From an uncultured Pelagibacteraceae bacterium (GTDB lineage: Bacteria; Pseudomonadota; Alphaproteobacteria; Pelagibacterales; Pelagibacteraceae), in the NCBI GenBank assembly GCA_902515355.1, contig CABXUA010000003.1:24937-88936 (forward strand): DNA of 64,000 bases, read 5' to 3'. Below the pieces are notes generated by a model. It had not been told where the DNA came from and ran no database searches. It saw only the letters and a list, made by a program, of their open reading frames with translations. Both the position numbers and the translations under genes were made by a program. Below, piece by piece: positions 1 through 8,110 of the stretch. Position 1 is the first letter of the stretch, and every line of letters begins with the position of its first letter.

Positions 1-975
1 AATTTGAATGAAATAATTGGAAGAACTGATTTACTAAAACAAATTAGCAGAGGTTCGCCAAATTTAGATGATTTAGACTTAAATCCTTTATTAGTAAGAA
101 CTGATCCAGGCGAAAACAAAAGATATTGTGAAAAAAAAAATATCAATCCGGTTCCCGATACTTTAGATGAAAAAATATGGTCAGACATAAAAAATGATAT
201 TAATAAAGATAAAGTAAAAGAGTGCGAGTATAATGTAGAAAATACACATAGAGCAGTAGGAACAAGATTATCACATTATGTTTATAATAAATTTGGCAAC
301 AATGCTCTAAAAGAGAATAATTTAATTATTAAACTTAAGGGGTCTGCTGGACAGTCTTTAGGAGCTTTTTTAGCCAAGGGAATAAAAATTATTATGAACG
401 GAGACTCAAACGACTATGTAGGCAAAGGCCTTTCCGGCGGTACAATTGTTGTCAAACCAATGGATAAAAGCAAGTTAATTTCAAATGAAAACACAATAAT
501 AGGAAACACTGTTTTATATGGGGCTACAAATGGAAAACTATTTGCTTCTGGAAAAGCTGGAGAAAGATTTGCAGTTAGAAATTCAGGAGCCTTAGCTGTG
601 GTGGAGGGATGTGGATCAAATGGATGCGAATACATGACAGGAGGAACTGTTTGTGTTTTAGGAGGCGTAGGAGATAATTTCGCTGCAGGAATGACTGGAG
701 GGATGGCTTTTATCTATGACGAAGATAATACTTTTGACAAATACGTAAATTCCACTTCAGTAATCTGGCAAATACCACAAACAGATTATTGGATAAGTCA
801 TTTGGAAAAACTAATTAAAGATTATTTTTCGGAAACTAATTCTAATGTAGCAAAAAAAATATTAGGTAATTTCAAGAACGAAATTAAAAATTTTAAACAA
901 GTTTGTCCGATTGAAATGTTAGATAAGTTAAAAAATCCAATATCAAAGAAACAATTGTCATCGATTAGAGCTTAA
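1..975 (+). CDS. gltB: Glutamate synthase (NADPH) large subunit, C-terminal part (5' truncated by window)
   Basis: This is the C-terminal end of the glutamate synthase large subunit, which makes two glutamates from glutamine and 2-oxoglutarate. The frame is open to base 1 and the TTG used by the ORF track at base 4 is internal, so the gene continues upstream. The visible 320 or so residues cover the end of the FMN/Fe-S synthase domain and the GXGXG beta-helix domain, with repeated Gly-rich turns such as GKGLSGGTIVV, GNTVLYGATNG and GGVGDNFAAGMTGG, and the family-typical ending VCPIEMLDKLKNP. The full protein is usually about 1,500 residues. The next gene is convergent 5 bp away, so gltD is not directly downstream. 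Identification is firm. Confidence 0.95.
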   Translation, partial: NLNEIIGRTDLLKQISRGSPNLDDLDLNPLLVRTDPGENKRYCEKKNINPVPDTLDEKIWSDIKNDINKDKVKECEYNVENTHRAVGTRLSHYVYNKFGNNALKENNLIIKLKGSAGQSLGAFLAKGIKIIMNGDSNDYVGKGLSGGTIVVKPMDKSKLISNENTIIGNTVLYGATNGKLFASGKAGERFAVRNSGALAVVEGCGSNGCEYMTGGTVCVLGGVGDNFAAGMTGGMAFIYDEDNTFDKYVNSTSVIWQIPQTDYWISHLEKLIKDYFSETNSNVAKKILGNFKNEIKNFKQVCPIEMLDKLKNPISKKQLSSIRA

Positions 976-980
976 AAAAC

Positions 981-1736
981 CTATAAATTAAAAATTCTTA
1001 ATCTATCTAGTTCTTTTAAAATTTTTTTTATATTTTTTTTAGAAGACAAACTATGGTTGCCATTTTTTACCACCACAATTTTCTTTTTTGCTTTTGGAAA
1101 AATTTTTAAAATTTTTCTTGAAAATGACACTGGAACCACTTCATCTTTACTTCCATGAAACAGCGTAACATTAATTTTCATATTAATTTTTTTATTCAAA
1201 ACTTTATTTTTTTTTCCATCCTCTATAAGTTGTTTTGTAATTGGGTATGTATAACCTCCATGTTTAATCTCAGAAATTCCCTTTTTACTTATTTCATTTT
1301 TAATTTTTTTAGGAAATTTTTTCCACATTAATCTAGATAAAAATTCTGGTGCTGAACCAATACCAACAAATCCTTTTATTTGTTTTTTAAAATGTTTAAA
1401 TTGAATTATTGATATCCAAGCTCCCATACTTGAACCGACTAAAATAAAATTATTTTTTTTTACTATTTTTTTTATTGAAATCCTGATGTCCTTAGACCAT
1501 CGACTAATATTTCCTTTAATAAATTTTCCCGAAGATTTTCCATGACCAAAATACTCTACCGCTAAAAAACCCAATTTATTTTTTTTTGCATATTTATAGA
1601 ATGCTTTTGGTTTTTCACCAGTTATATCTGACTGAAAACCAGGTAAAAAAATAATATATATATTTTTTTTGTAATAATTGTCTAAATATCTAAGTTTTTC
1701 AGTTTTTGACATTTTCAGATATTTAAATTTTTTCAT
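981..1736 (-). CDS. Alpha/beta hydrolase family protein
   Basis: A 251-residue alpha/beta-hydrolase-fold protein of unknown substrate. The nucleophile elbow is GSSMG (Ser about 103), the acid is probably Asp198 in HGSKDEVVP, and the base His228 in NGNHSL, giving a complete Ser-Asp-His triad in the right order. An oxyanion-loop segment LPGFQSD is near residue 31. No signal peptide is visible, so it is probably cytoplasmic. It resembles the small peptidase-like/esterase hydrolases common in alphaproteobacteria, but the substrate cannot be told from sequence. An internal ATG at codon 9 is an alternative start. It diverges from galE across a 71-bp gap. Confidence 0.8.
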   Translation of the reverse strand: MKKFKYLKMSKTEKLRYLDNYYKKNIYIIFLPGFQSDITGEKPKAFYKYAKKNKLGFLAVEYFGHGKSSGKFIKGNISRWSKDIRISIKKIVKKNNFILVGSSMGAWISIIQFKHFKKQIKGFVGIGSAPEFLSRLMWKKFPKKIKNEISKKGISEIKHGGYTYPITKQLIEDGKKNKVLNKKINMKINVTLFHGSKDEVVPVSFSRKILKIFPKAKKKIVVVKNGNHSLSSKKNIKKILKELDRLRIFNL

Positions 1737-1743
1737 ATAAATT

Positions 1744-1771
1744 TTGTTGAGTTTAATTGATAATATATAAT
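1744..1771 (+). promoter_or_regulatory. Candidate sigma70 promoter for galE
   Basis: TTGTTG, 16 bp, then an exact TATAAT lie in the divergent gap, predicting a leader of about 30 nt before the galE ATG. In such AT-rich DNA matches arise by chance; this is a prediction only. Confidence 0.35.
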
Positions 1772-1807
1772 CACAATTAAATAAAATATGAATAAAAAAA
1801 AAGATAA

Positions 1808-2785
1808 ATGAATATTTTGCTTACAGGAGGAGCTGGATATATTGGTAGTCAAACGACATTTGCATTAATTGAAAAAGGTCACACAGTAACAGTAATAGAT
1901 AATTTAATTACTGGAAATTTTAATCTGGTTCCAAAGAAGGTCAAATTTTTAGAAGCTGATATATCAGACGAAACTAAAATCAAACCTTTATTACGAGAAG
2001 ATAAATTTGATTTAGTAATGCATTTTGCAGGACTTGTAAGAGTAGAAGAGTCTTTAAAGAATCCAGAAAAATACTATCTTTACAATTTTGAAAAAGCAAA
2101 AAAATTTTTTGATATTTGTATCAACTCTGGTCTCAAGAAAATAATTTTTTCCTCAACTGCAGGAATATACGGAGAAAATAAAAAAATGAAAAAAATTAAT
2201 GAAGATGATAAGCTTCTTCCCTCCAATCCTTACGCAAAAAGTAAATATGAATTGGAAAAATATTTAACAAACATTACAAAAAAAAAAAATTTAAGCTGTG
2301 TAATTTTGAGATATTTTAATGTTGCTGGAGCGGATAAAAAAAATAGAACAGGACTGATTGCTCAAAATTCAAATAATCTGATAAAAGTAATATGCGAAGT
2401 GGCGGTAGAAAAAAGAGAAAAAATCACAATAAATGGAAATGATTACAATACGACAGATGGAACTCCAATAAGAGACTTCATCCATGTAGAAGATTTATCT
2501 GATATGCATTTAATTATAGCTGAAAACTTAAAGGATAATAATCAAACTTGTATATATAATTGTGGTTATGGTACTGGATATTCAGTAGGAGAAGTTATCA
2601 ATGAAATGGAAAAAATTTTACAAAGAAATTTGAAAAAAGAATATGGACCTCGAAGAAAAGATGATATCCCATATTCCGTTGCAGACAACAAAAAATTTCA
2701 AAAAAAATTCAATTGGATGCCTAAGTATAATGATTTAAGCTACATACTTAAATCTGCTTTAGAATGGGAAAAAAAAATCAAATGA
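1808..2785 (+). CDS. galE: UDP-glucose 4-epimerase
   Basis: Extended short-chain dehydrogenase of 325 residues that interconverts UDP-glucose and UDP-galactose with bound NAD. The N-terminal Rossmann motif is GGAGYIGS (residues 7-14), followed by Asp31 in VIDNL that binds the NAD ribose; the catalytic set is Ser116/Thr117 in FSSTAGIYG and YAKSK (Tyr142, Lys146). GTPIRDFIHVEDL and YNCGYGTGYSV are standard GalE C-terminal motifs. Length matches the family. It overlaps the next glycosyltransferase gene (ATGA), so the two probably act together in making surface polysaccharide or glycolipid precursors. Related epimerases on UDP-GlcNAc cannot be excluded. Confidence 0.9.
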   Translation: MNILLTGGAGYIGSQTTFALIEKGHTVTVIDNLITGNFNLVPKKVKFLEADISDETKIKPLLREDKFDLVMHFAGLVRVEESLKNPEKYYLYNFEKAKKFFDICINSGLKKIIFSSTAGIYGENKKMKKINEDDKLLPSNPYAKSKYELEKYLTNITKKKNLSCVILRYFNVAGADKKNRTGLIAQNSNNLIKVICEVAVEKREKITINGNDYNTTDGTPIRDFIHVEDLSDMHLIIAENLKDNNQTCIYNCGYGTGYSVGEVINEMEKILQRNLKKEYGPRRKDDIPYSVADNKKFQKKFNWMPKYNDLSYILKSALEWEKKIK

Positions 2786-3933
2786 AAATTTTACAAGTTA
2801 TACCTAAACTAGGCTATGGTGGTGCTGAAACTGGTTGTTACGATTTAGCTCACTACCTTTACGAAAAAGATTGTAAATCTTTCATAATTACTAGTGGAGG
2901 AGAATTAATTAAATACGTAAAAAAAGACAAAGTTAAAATATTTCGATTACCAGTGCATTCTAAAAATCCACTACTTATGATTTTAAATGTAGTATTAATT
3001 TCACTAATAATATTATTTTATAATATAGATATAGTTCATGCTAGAAGTAGAGCACCTGCTTGGTCTTGTTTGTATTCATGTATTATAACAAGAAGGATAT
3101 TTGTGACAACTTTTCACGGAACTTACAGTTTTTCAAGCGAAATTAAAAAATTTTATAATAGTATAATGTTAAGAGCTAAGCTGATTATTGCAGGTTCAAA
3201 TTTTATTTTTCAACATATAAATGAAAACTATCAAAAATACTTAAAACCTAAAAATAAATTAATGGTTATCTTTAGAGGAATAAACTTAGAGTATTACAAT
3301 AAAAAAAATATTTCTGAAATTAAAAAAAATAAATTAATTAAGGATTGGCAAATAGACCTTGAAAAAAAAACAATTTTACTACCTGGACGACTTACTCATT
3401 GGAAAGGTCAAAATATTTTTATCGAAGCAATCAACATTCTTTTAGAAGACTATAATAAGAGCAGTTTTCAAGCTATTATTCTAGGATCTGATCAAGGAAG
3501 AAAAGTTTATTCTAAAAAACTTCATAGTTTAGTAGAGAGATATCAATTAGGAAAAAAGATAAAATTCGTTTCTTACTGTAAAGAAATGCCTATAGCTTAC
3601 TCACTATCGGATATTATTGTTTCAAGTTCAATAAAACCAGAGGCATTTGGGAGAATAGCAGTTGAAGCCCAAGCAATGGAAAAACCGATAGTAGCTAGCG
3701 ATATTGGAGGGTCAAAAGAAACAATAATTAACGGAAAATCAGGATATTTGTACAACTCGAGCGATCCAAGAGAATTAGCAAAAACTTTGAACAACGTTAT
3801 GGAATTAAATCAAGAAGCATTGTATTCAATTGGCAAGGAGGGTAGAAAAAACGTAAATAAGAAATTTAATGTAGAACAAATGTGCCAAACCACTTTTACA
3901 GAGTATAAAAAAATTTTAAATTCTAATGCCTAA
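2782..3933 (+). CDS. Glycosyltransferase family 4 protein
   Basis: A GT-B fold retaining glycosyltransferase of 383 residues. The ORF track starts at 2764, but the ATG at 2782 overlaps the galE stop as ATGA and begins the typical first strand MKILQVIPKLGYGGAETG, so it is preferred. The donor-binding C-terminal half shows LLPGRLTHWKGQ and the EX7E signature in PEAFGRIAVEA (Glu about 287 and 295). The acceptor is unknown; the galE neighbour suggests a galactose-containing or similar surface glycan. Its 3' end overlaps the thrS start by 8 bp, an unusual coupling between an envelope gene and a translation operon. Confidence 0.88.
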   Translation: MKILQVIPKLGYGGAETGCYDLAHYLYEKDCKSFIITSGGELIKYVKKDKVKIFRLPVHSKNPLLMILNVVLISLIILFYNIDIVHARSRAPAWSCLYSCIITRRIFVTTFHGTYSFSSEIKKFYNSIMLRAKLIIAGSNFIFQHINENYQKYLKPKNKLMVIFRGINLEYYNKKNISEIKKNKLIKDWQIDLEKKTILLPGRLTHWKGQNIFIEAINILLEDYNKSSFQAIILGSDQGRKVYSKKLHSLVERYQLGKKIKFVSYCKEMPIAYSLSDIIVSSSIKPEAFGRIAVEAQAMEKPIVASDIGGSKETIINGKSGYLYNSSDPRELAKTLNNVMELNQEALYSIGKEGRKNVNKKFNVEQMCQTTFTEYKKILNSNA

Positions 3934-5845
3934 TATTCATCTTTTAGACGGAAAAAAAATCCCATTCAAAAATTCAATTGATGGTTTTGAGTTATCAAAA
4001 AAAATAAGCAAATCACTTGAAAAAGAAGCTTTGATAATGGAGGTAGATGGAGAATTAAAGGATTTAAGTTATAAAATTTTAAAAGACTCCAAGGTAAAAA
4101 TTGTGACTTCAAAAGACAAAGAGGGTTTAGACGTATTAAGACATGACGCTGCTCATATAATGGCAATGTCAGTCCAAGAACTTTTTCCCAGCACTCAAGT
4201 GACTATTGGTCCAGTTATTGAGAATGGTTTTTATTATGACTTTGCAAGAAAAGAGCCGTTTACCAAAGATGATTTGCAAAAAATAGAAAAAAAAATGTCT
4301 GAAATTATAGATAGAGATGTAAAAACAAGAAGAGAAGTTTGGAAAAGAGATAAAGCCGTTGCTCATTTTAAGAAGATAGGAGAAAAATACAAAGCTGAGA
4401 TAATAGAAAGTATCCCTGCTAATGAAGAACTTTCAATTTATCATCATGGGGATACTTGGCATGATTTATGCAGGGGGCCACATTTAGCATCTTCTAGTAA
4501 AATAGGGAAAGCTTTCAAACTGACAAAAGTATCAGGAGCTTATTGGCGAGGAGACTCGAATAATGAAATGTTACAAAGAATATACGGGACATGTTGGAGT
4601 TCAAAAAAGGAATTAGAAGATTATCTACTCAGATTAGAGGAAGCTGAAAAAAGAGATCATAGGAAGCTGGGAAAAGAAATGGATCTTTTTCATTTTAGAG
4701 AAGAGAGCCCAGGAGCAGTTTTTTGGCACGAGAAAGGCTGGATCTTATTTCAAAGATTAATTGAGTATATGAGGTTAAAACAAAGACTGGCAGGTTATAA
4801 GGAAATTAATACTCCTGAAATTTTAGATAAATCATTATGGGAAAAATCGGGGCACTGGGAAAAATTTGGAGAAAATATGTATACATCAGAAACTCCAGAT
4901 GAAAAAACTTTTGCTATAAAACCTATGAACTGTCCAGGCTGTGTCCAAGTTTTTAATCAGGGATTAAAAAGTTATAGAGACCTTCCGCTTAAATTATCAG
5001 AGTTTGGTAAGGTACATAGATATGAAGCATCTGGTGCTTTACATGGACTATTGAGAGTGAGAGCCTTTACTCAGGACGATGCCCATATTTTTTGTACTGA
5101 GGAACAAATAACTGAGCAGTGTTTAAGTATTACAAATTTAATTTTAGAAATTTATAAAGATTTAGGCTTTAAAAATGTTTTACTTCAATTTTCTGACCGT
5201 CCAGAAAAAAGAGTAGGAGATAACAAAATTTGGGATAAATCAGAGGCAGCTCTTCTAACAGCAATAAAGAAATCGAAATTGAAATATGAAATTAATAAAG
5301 GAGAAGGTGCTTTTTATGGTCCAAAAATTGATTTTGTCCTAAGAGATGCTATCGGTCGAGATTGGCAGTGTGGTACTTTGCAGGTAGATCTAAATCTTCC
5401 AGGAAGATTAGGAGCAAGCTACGTAGAAAAAGATGGTTCTAAAAAAATACCGGTAATGTTGCATAGAGCTTTGTTTGGTTCTTTAGAGAGGTTTATAGGA
5501 ATTTTAATTGAACACTATGCAGGAAAATTACCACTTTGGCTTTCTCCTTTACAAGTAATGGTATTACCCATCTCTGAAGACAATAATAATTACGCAAAAA
5601 AGGTATTTGAAGAACTTTTTAAAGAAGGTATAAAATGTGAAGTGGATTTAAAAAACCAAAAAATTAATTATAAAATAAGAGAACATTCTTTAGCAAAAGT
5701 TCCTATACTTTTAATATGTGGTAAAAAAGAAGCTACAGATAATTCTGTAACTGTCAGAAAACTAGGTTCTGAAAAACAAGAAACTATGAAATCATCTCAA
5801 TTTCTCAAAGAAATTTTAAACTCAAATAGACTTCCTTTAAAATAA
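3926..5845 (+). CDS. thrS: Threonyl-tRNA synthetase
   Basis: Class II synthetase of 639 residues that charges tRNA-Thr. An N-terminal TGS domain (about 1-62) precedes the editing domain with HDAAH (His73, His77) and CRGPH (Cys182, His186), the motifs that remove mis-charged serine. The catalytic core has the zinc ligands Cys336 (MNCPGC), His387 (DDAHIF) and a late His in MLHRALFGS. The C-terminal anticodon-binding domain follows PLWLSPLQV. Length is typical for the bacterial enzyme. The stop TAA is directly followed by the infC GTG start, so the pair is certainly co-transcribed. Confidence 0.97.
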   Translation: MPNIHLLDGKKIPFKNSIDGFELSKKISKSLEKEALIMEVDGELKDLSYKILKDSKVKIVTSKDKEGLDVLRHDAAHIMAMSVQELFPSTQVTIGPVIENGFYYDFARKEPFTKDDLQKIEKKMSEIIDRDVKTRREVWKRDKAVAHFKKIGEKYKAEIIESIPANEELSIYHHGDTWHDLCRGPHLASSSKIGKAFKLTKVSGAYWRGDSNNEMLQRIYGTCWSSKKELEDYLLRLEEAEKRDHRKLGKEMDLFHFREESPGAVFWHEKGWILFQRLIEYMRLKQRLAGYKEINTPEILDKSLWEKSGHWEKFGENMYTSETPDEKTFAIKPMNCPGCVQVFNQGLKSYRDLPLKLSEFGKVHRYEASGALHGLLRVRAFTQDDAHIFCTEEQITEQCLSITNLILEIYKDLGFKNVLLQFSDRPEKRVGDNKIWDKSEAALLTAIKKSKLKYEINKGEGAFYGPKIDFVLRDAIGRDWQCGTLQVDLNLPGRLGASYVEKDGSKKIPVMLHRALFGSLERFIGILIEHYAGKLPLWLSPLQVMVLPISEDNNNYAKKVFEELFKEGIKCEVDLKNQKINYKIREHSLAKVPILLICGKKEATDNSVTVRKLGSEKQETMKSSQFLKEILNSNRLPLK

Positions 5846-6391
5846 GTGGCTAATATAAAACAAAATTATTTTCAACGAAGAAGTAAACCACAAGGCCCAA
5901 GAGCTAATGAGAGAATTAGATCTTTAGATGTTCAAGTAATTTCTAGCGATGGAAATAATCTTGGAACTTTACCTTTAAAGAAAGCTATAGAGATAGCAAA
6001 AGAAGAAGGCCTAGATTTAATAGAAATATCTCCTAATGCAAATCCACCTGTCTGTAAAATTATGGATATGGGAAAATATAAATATGATTTACAAAAAAAA
6101 GCTAATAATGCAAAAAAAAAACAAAAAACTGTTTCTTTAAAAGAATTAAAGTTGAGACCAGGAACTGAAATACATGATTATAATTTTAAATTAAAAAATG
6201 CAAAAAAATTTCTTACAAAGGGAGATAAAGTAAAATTTACAGTAAGGTTTAAAGGTAGAGAAATGCAACATATTGAGTTAGGTAAAAATTTGATGAATAG
6301 AATTATAGAAGACACAAAAGATATTGGAAAAGTTGAGACGAACCCAAAATTTGAGGGTAAACAAATGATTATGATCATTCAGCCTATTTAA
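5846..6391 (+). CDS. infC: Translation initiation factor IF-3
   Basis: IF-3, 181 residues, binds the 30S subunit and enforces start-codon fidelity. N-domain: ANERIRSLDVQVIS, then the lysine-rich linker KANNAKKKQKTVSLKELKLRPG, then the C-domain with FKGREMQHIELG. Initiation is at GTG immediately after the thrS TAA and in the same frame, so the start cannot be moved upstream. Enteric infC starts with the rare AUU, which IF-3 itself discriminates against for autoregulation; GTG here would lose or weaken that loop unless the ATA at codon 4 is used. thrS-infC-rpmI-rplT order is conserved in bacteria. Confidence 0.96.
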   Translation: MANIKQNYFQRRSKPQGPRANERIRSLDVQVISSDGNNLGTLPLKKAIEIAKEEGLDLIEISPNANPPVCKIMDMGKYKYDLQKKANNAKKKQKTVSLKELKLRPGTEIHDYNFKLKNAKKFLTKGDKVKFTVRFKGREMQHIELGKNLMNRIIEDTKDIGKVETNPKFEGKQMIMIIQPI

Positions 6392-6408
6392 TAAAAGATA
6401 ATATCATC

Positions 6409-6437
6409 TTGTAAAGATTATTTATTCTCTGTATAAA
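6409..6437 (+). promoter_or_regulatory. Candidate promoter for rpmI-rplT
   Basis: TTGTAA, exactly 17 bp, TATAAA lie in the 57-bp infC-rpmI gap. The predicted transcription start is only about 4-5 nt before the rpmI ATG, so the transcript would be almost leaderless. No intrinsic terminator or L20-binding pseudoknot leader is evident in this short gap. Confidence 0.45.
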
Positions 6438-6448
6438 GCCGGGTAATT

Positions 6449-6655
6449 ATGCCAAAATTAAAAACTAAAAGTTCAGCAAAAAAAAGATTTAGGTTTACTG
6501 CTTCAGGTAAAGTAAAAATGCCTCAAGCAGGTAAAAGACATGGAATGATTAAAAGAACAAATTCACAAATAAGAAAACAAAGGGGCACTACTATAATGTC
6601 TAAACAAGACTCCAAAATTGTTAAGTCTTATATGCCTTATAATTTAAGAGGATAA
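6449..6655 (+). CDS. rpmI: 50S ribosomal protein L35
   Basis: Small, very basic 68-residue protein of the large ribosomal subunit. It has the canonical start [23 protein letters not shown] and the ending MPYNLRG, matching L35 over its whole length. It lies 1 bp from rplT, as in most bacteria, and both probably share the promoter just upstream as well as read-through from thrS-infC. Confidence 0.97.
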   Translation: MPKLKTKSSAKKRFRFTASGKVKMPQAGKRHGMIKRTNSQIRKQRGTTIMSKQDSKIVKSYMPYNLRG

Positions 6656-6656
6656 A

Positions 6657-7013
6657 ATGGCAAGAACTAAACGAGGCGTTATCACCAAATCAAAACATAA
6701 AAAAGTTCTAAAGCTCGTAAAAGGTCAGTATGGCAGAAGAAAAAACACAATTCGGGTTGCTCGCCAAGCCATGGAAAAAGCTATGCAATATGCTTATAGA
6801 GATAGAAGAGCAAAAAAAAGAGATTTTAGATCCCTATGGATACAAAGAATCAATGCTGGTGTTAGGAGCGAGGGTCTAACTTACTCTAAATTTATAAATG
6901 GCCTAAATAAGTCAAATATTAAACTTGATAGAAAAGTATTAGCAGAATTAGCCTATAATAATCCCGAAGTATTCAGATCCATTGTTAAAAAAGTTCAGTT
7001 ATCAATAAAATAA
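6657..7013 (+). CDS. rplT: 50S ribosomal protein L20
   Basis: L20, 118 residues, an early 50S assembly protein that binds 23S rRNA. The sequence [38 protein letters not shown] is diagnostic, followed by the globular part [13 protein letters not shown] and [12 protein letters not shown]. In E. coli L20 represses its own operon through a leader pseudoknot; here the space upstream of rpmI is too short for such a leader. pheS follows after 41 bp. Confidence 0.97.
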   Translation: MARTKRGVITKSKHKKVLKLVKGQYGRRKNTIRVARQAMEKAMQYAYRDRRAKKRDFRSLWIQRINAGVRSEGLTYSKFINGLNKSNIKLDRKVLAELAYNNPEVFRSIVKKVQLSIK

Positions 7014-7033
7014 ACTTGTTTTTTCTTTTACAA

Positions 7034-7053
7034 AGTTAGAGTAAAAACTAACT
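7034..7053 (+). promoter_or_regulatory. Hairpin immediately upstream of pheS
   Basis: A perfect 6-bp inverted repeat, AGTTAG and CTAACT, with an 8-nt loop AGTAAAAA ends 1 nt before the pheS ATG. It would cover the ribosome-binding region of pheS. No T-run follows, so it is not an intrinsic terminator. Function is unproven. Confidence 0.3.
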
Positions 7054-7054
7054 G

Positions 7055-8110
7055 ATGGCACATTTAGATGAATTAATCCAAAAAGTATCAAATGCTAAAG
7101 ATAAACTAAGTCTGCAAAATTTAAAATCTGAGCTTTTGGGTAAAAATAGTCAAATTAATCAAGAGTTTAAAAAACTTGGATCTTTACCAGAAGAAGATAG
7201 AAAAGCAAAAGCTTCAGATTTAAATAATCAGAAACAAAGAATTAATGAAGCTATTGAAAATAAGTTTAAAGAATTAGAGAAATTTGAAATTAATCAAAAA
7301 CTACAAAAAGAAAAAGTAGACGTAACTTTACCAGCTAGAGAAAGACCTAATGGAAAGATACATCCTGTCTCTCAGGTTATTGATGAAATTTCCTCTATAT
7401 TCTCCGAGGTAGGCTTCTCAGTAGCAGAAGGACCTGACGTAGAAACTGAATACAATAATTTTACCGCTTTAAATACTCCTGAGAATCATCCTGCTAGAGA
7501 TATGCATGATACTTTTTACCTAGATGAAAATAAAAAAATATTACTAAGAACTCATACCTCACCTGTTCAAATAAGGACTATGTTAAGCGGTAAACCTCCA
7601 TTTAAAATTATTGTTCCAGGAAGAACTTATCGTTGTGACAGTGACCAAACTCATGCACCTATGTTTCATCAATTGGAGGGGTTGCACATTGATAAAGAAA
7701 TTAATATGGGTCATTTAAAAGGATGTCTCGATTATTTTATAAAAGAATTTTTTGAAGTTAAAAAAATACAAATGAGATTTAGACCGAGCCACTTTCCGTT
7801 TACGGAACCTTCAGCTGAAGTAGATATTGGTTATAGAATGGAAAATGGTAGAATTATAGTTGGCGAAGGTAACAAGTGGTTAGAAATATTGGGCTGTGGA
7901 ATGGTTCACCCAAACGTTTTAAAAAATGCAAAAGTTGATATAAAGAAATACCAAGGATACGCATTTGGAATGGGAATAGATAGACTTGCTATGTTAAAAT
8001 ATGGAATAAATGATCTTAGATCCTTCTTTGAGGCAGACTACAGATGGTTAAATTATTTTGGTTTTGACCCTTTAGATGTTCCAACAAATTATAGAGGATT
8101 AAGCAGATGA
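7055..8110 (+). CDS. pheS: Phenylalanyl-tRNA synthetase alpha subunit
   Basis: Catalytic alpha subunit (351 residues) of the alpha2-beta2 enzyme that charges tRNA-Phe. The N-terminal ~90 residues form the helical coiled-coil arm that holds tRNA; the class II core follows, with [12 protein letters not shown] (motif 2 region), [38 protein letters not shown] and the motif 3 segment [13 protein letters not shown]. Length is normal. Its TGA overlaps the pheT ATG by 4 bp (ATGA). A small hairpin sits directly before the start codon. Confidence 0.97.
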   Translation: MAHLDELIQKVSNAKDKLSLQNLKSELLGKNSQINQEFKKLGSLPEEDRKAKASDLNNQKQRINEAIENKFKELEKFEINQKLQKEKVDVTLPARERPNGKIHPVSQVIDEISSIFSEVGFSVAEGPDVETEYNNFTALNTPENHPARDMHDTFYLDENKKILLRTHTSPVQIRTMLSGKPPFKIIVPGRTYRCDSDQTHAPMFHQLEGLHIDKEINMGHLKGCLDYFIKEFFEVKKIQMRFRPSHFPFTEPSAEVDIGYRMENGRIIVGEGNKWLEILGCGMVHPNVLKNAKVDIKKYQGYAFGMGIDRLAMLKYGINDLRSFFEADYRWLNYFGFDPLDVPTNYRGLSR

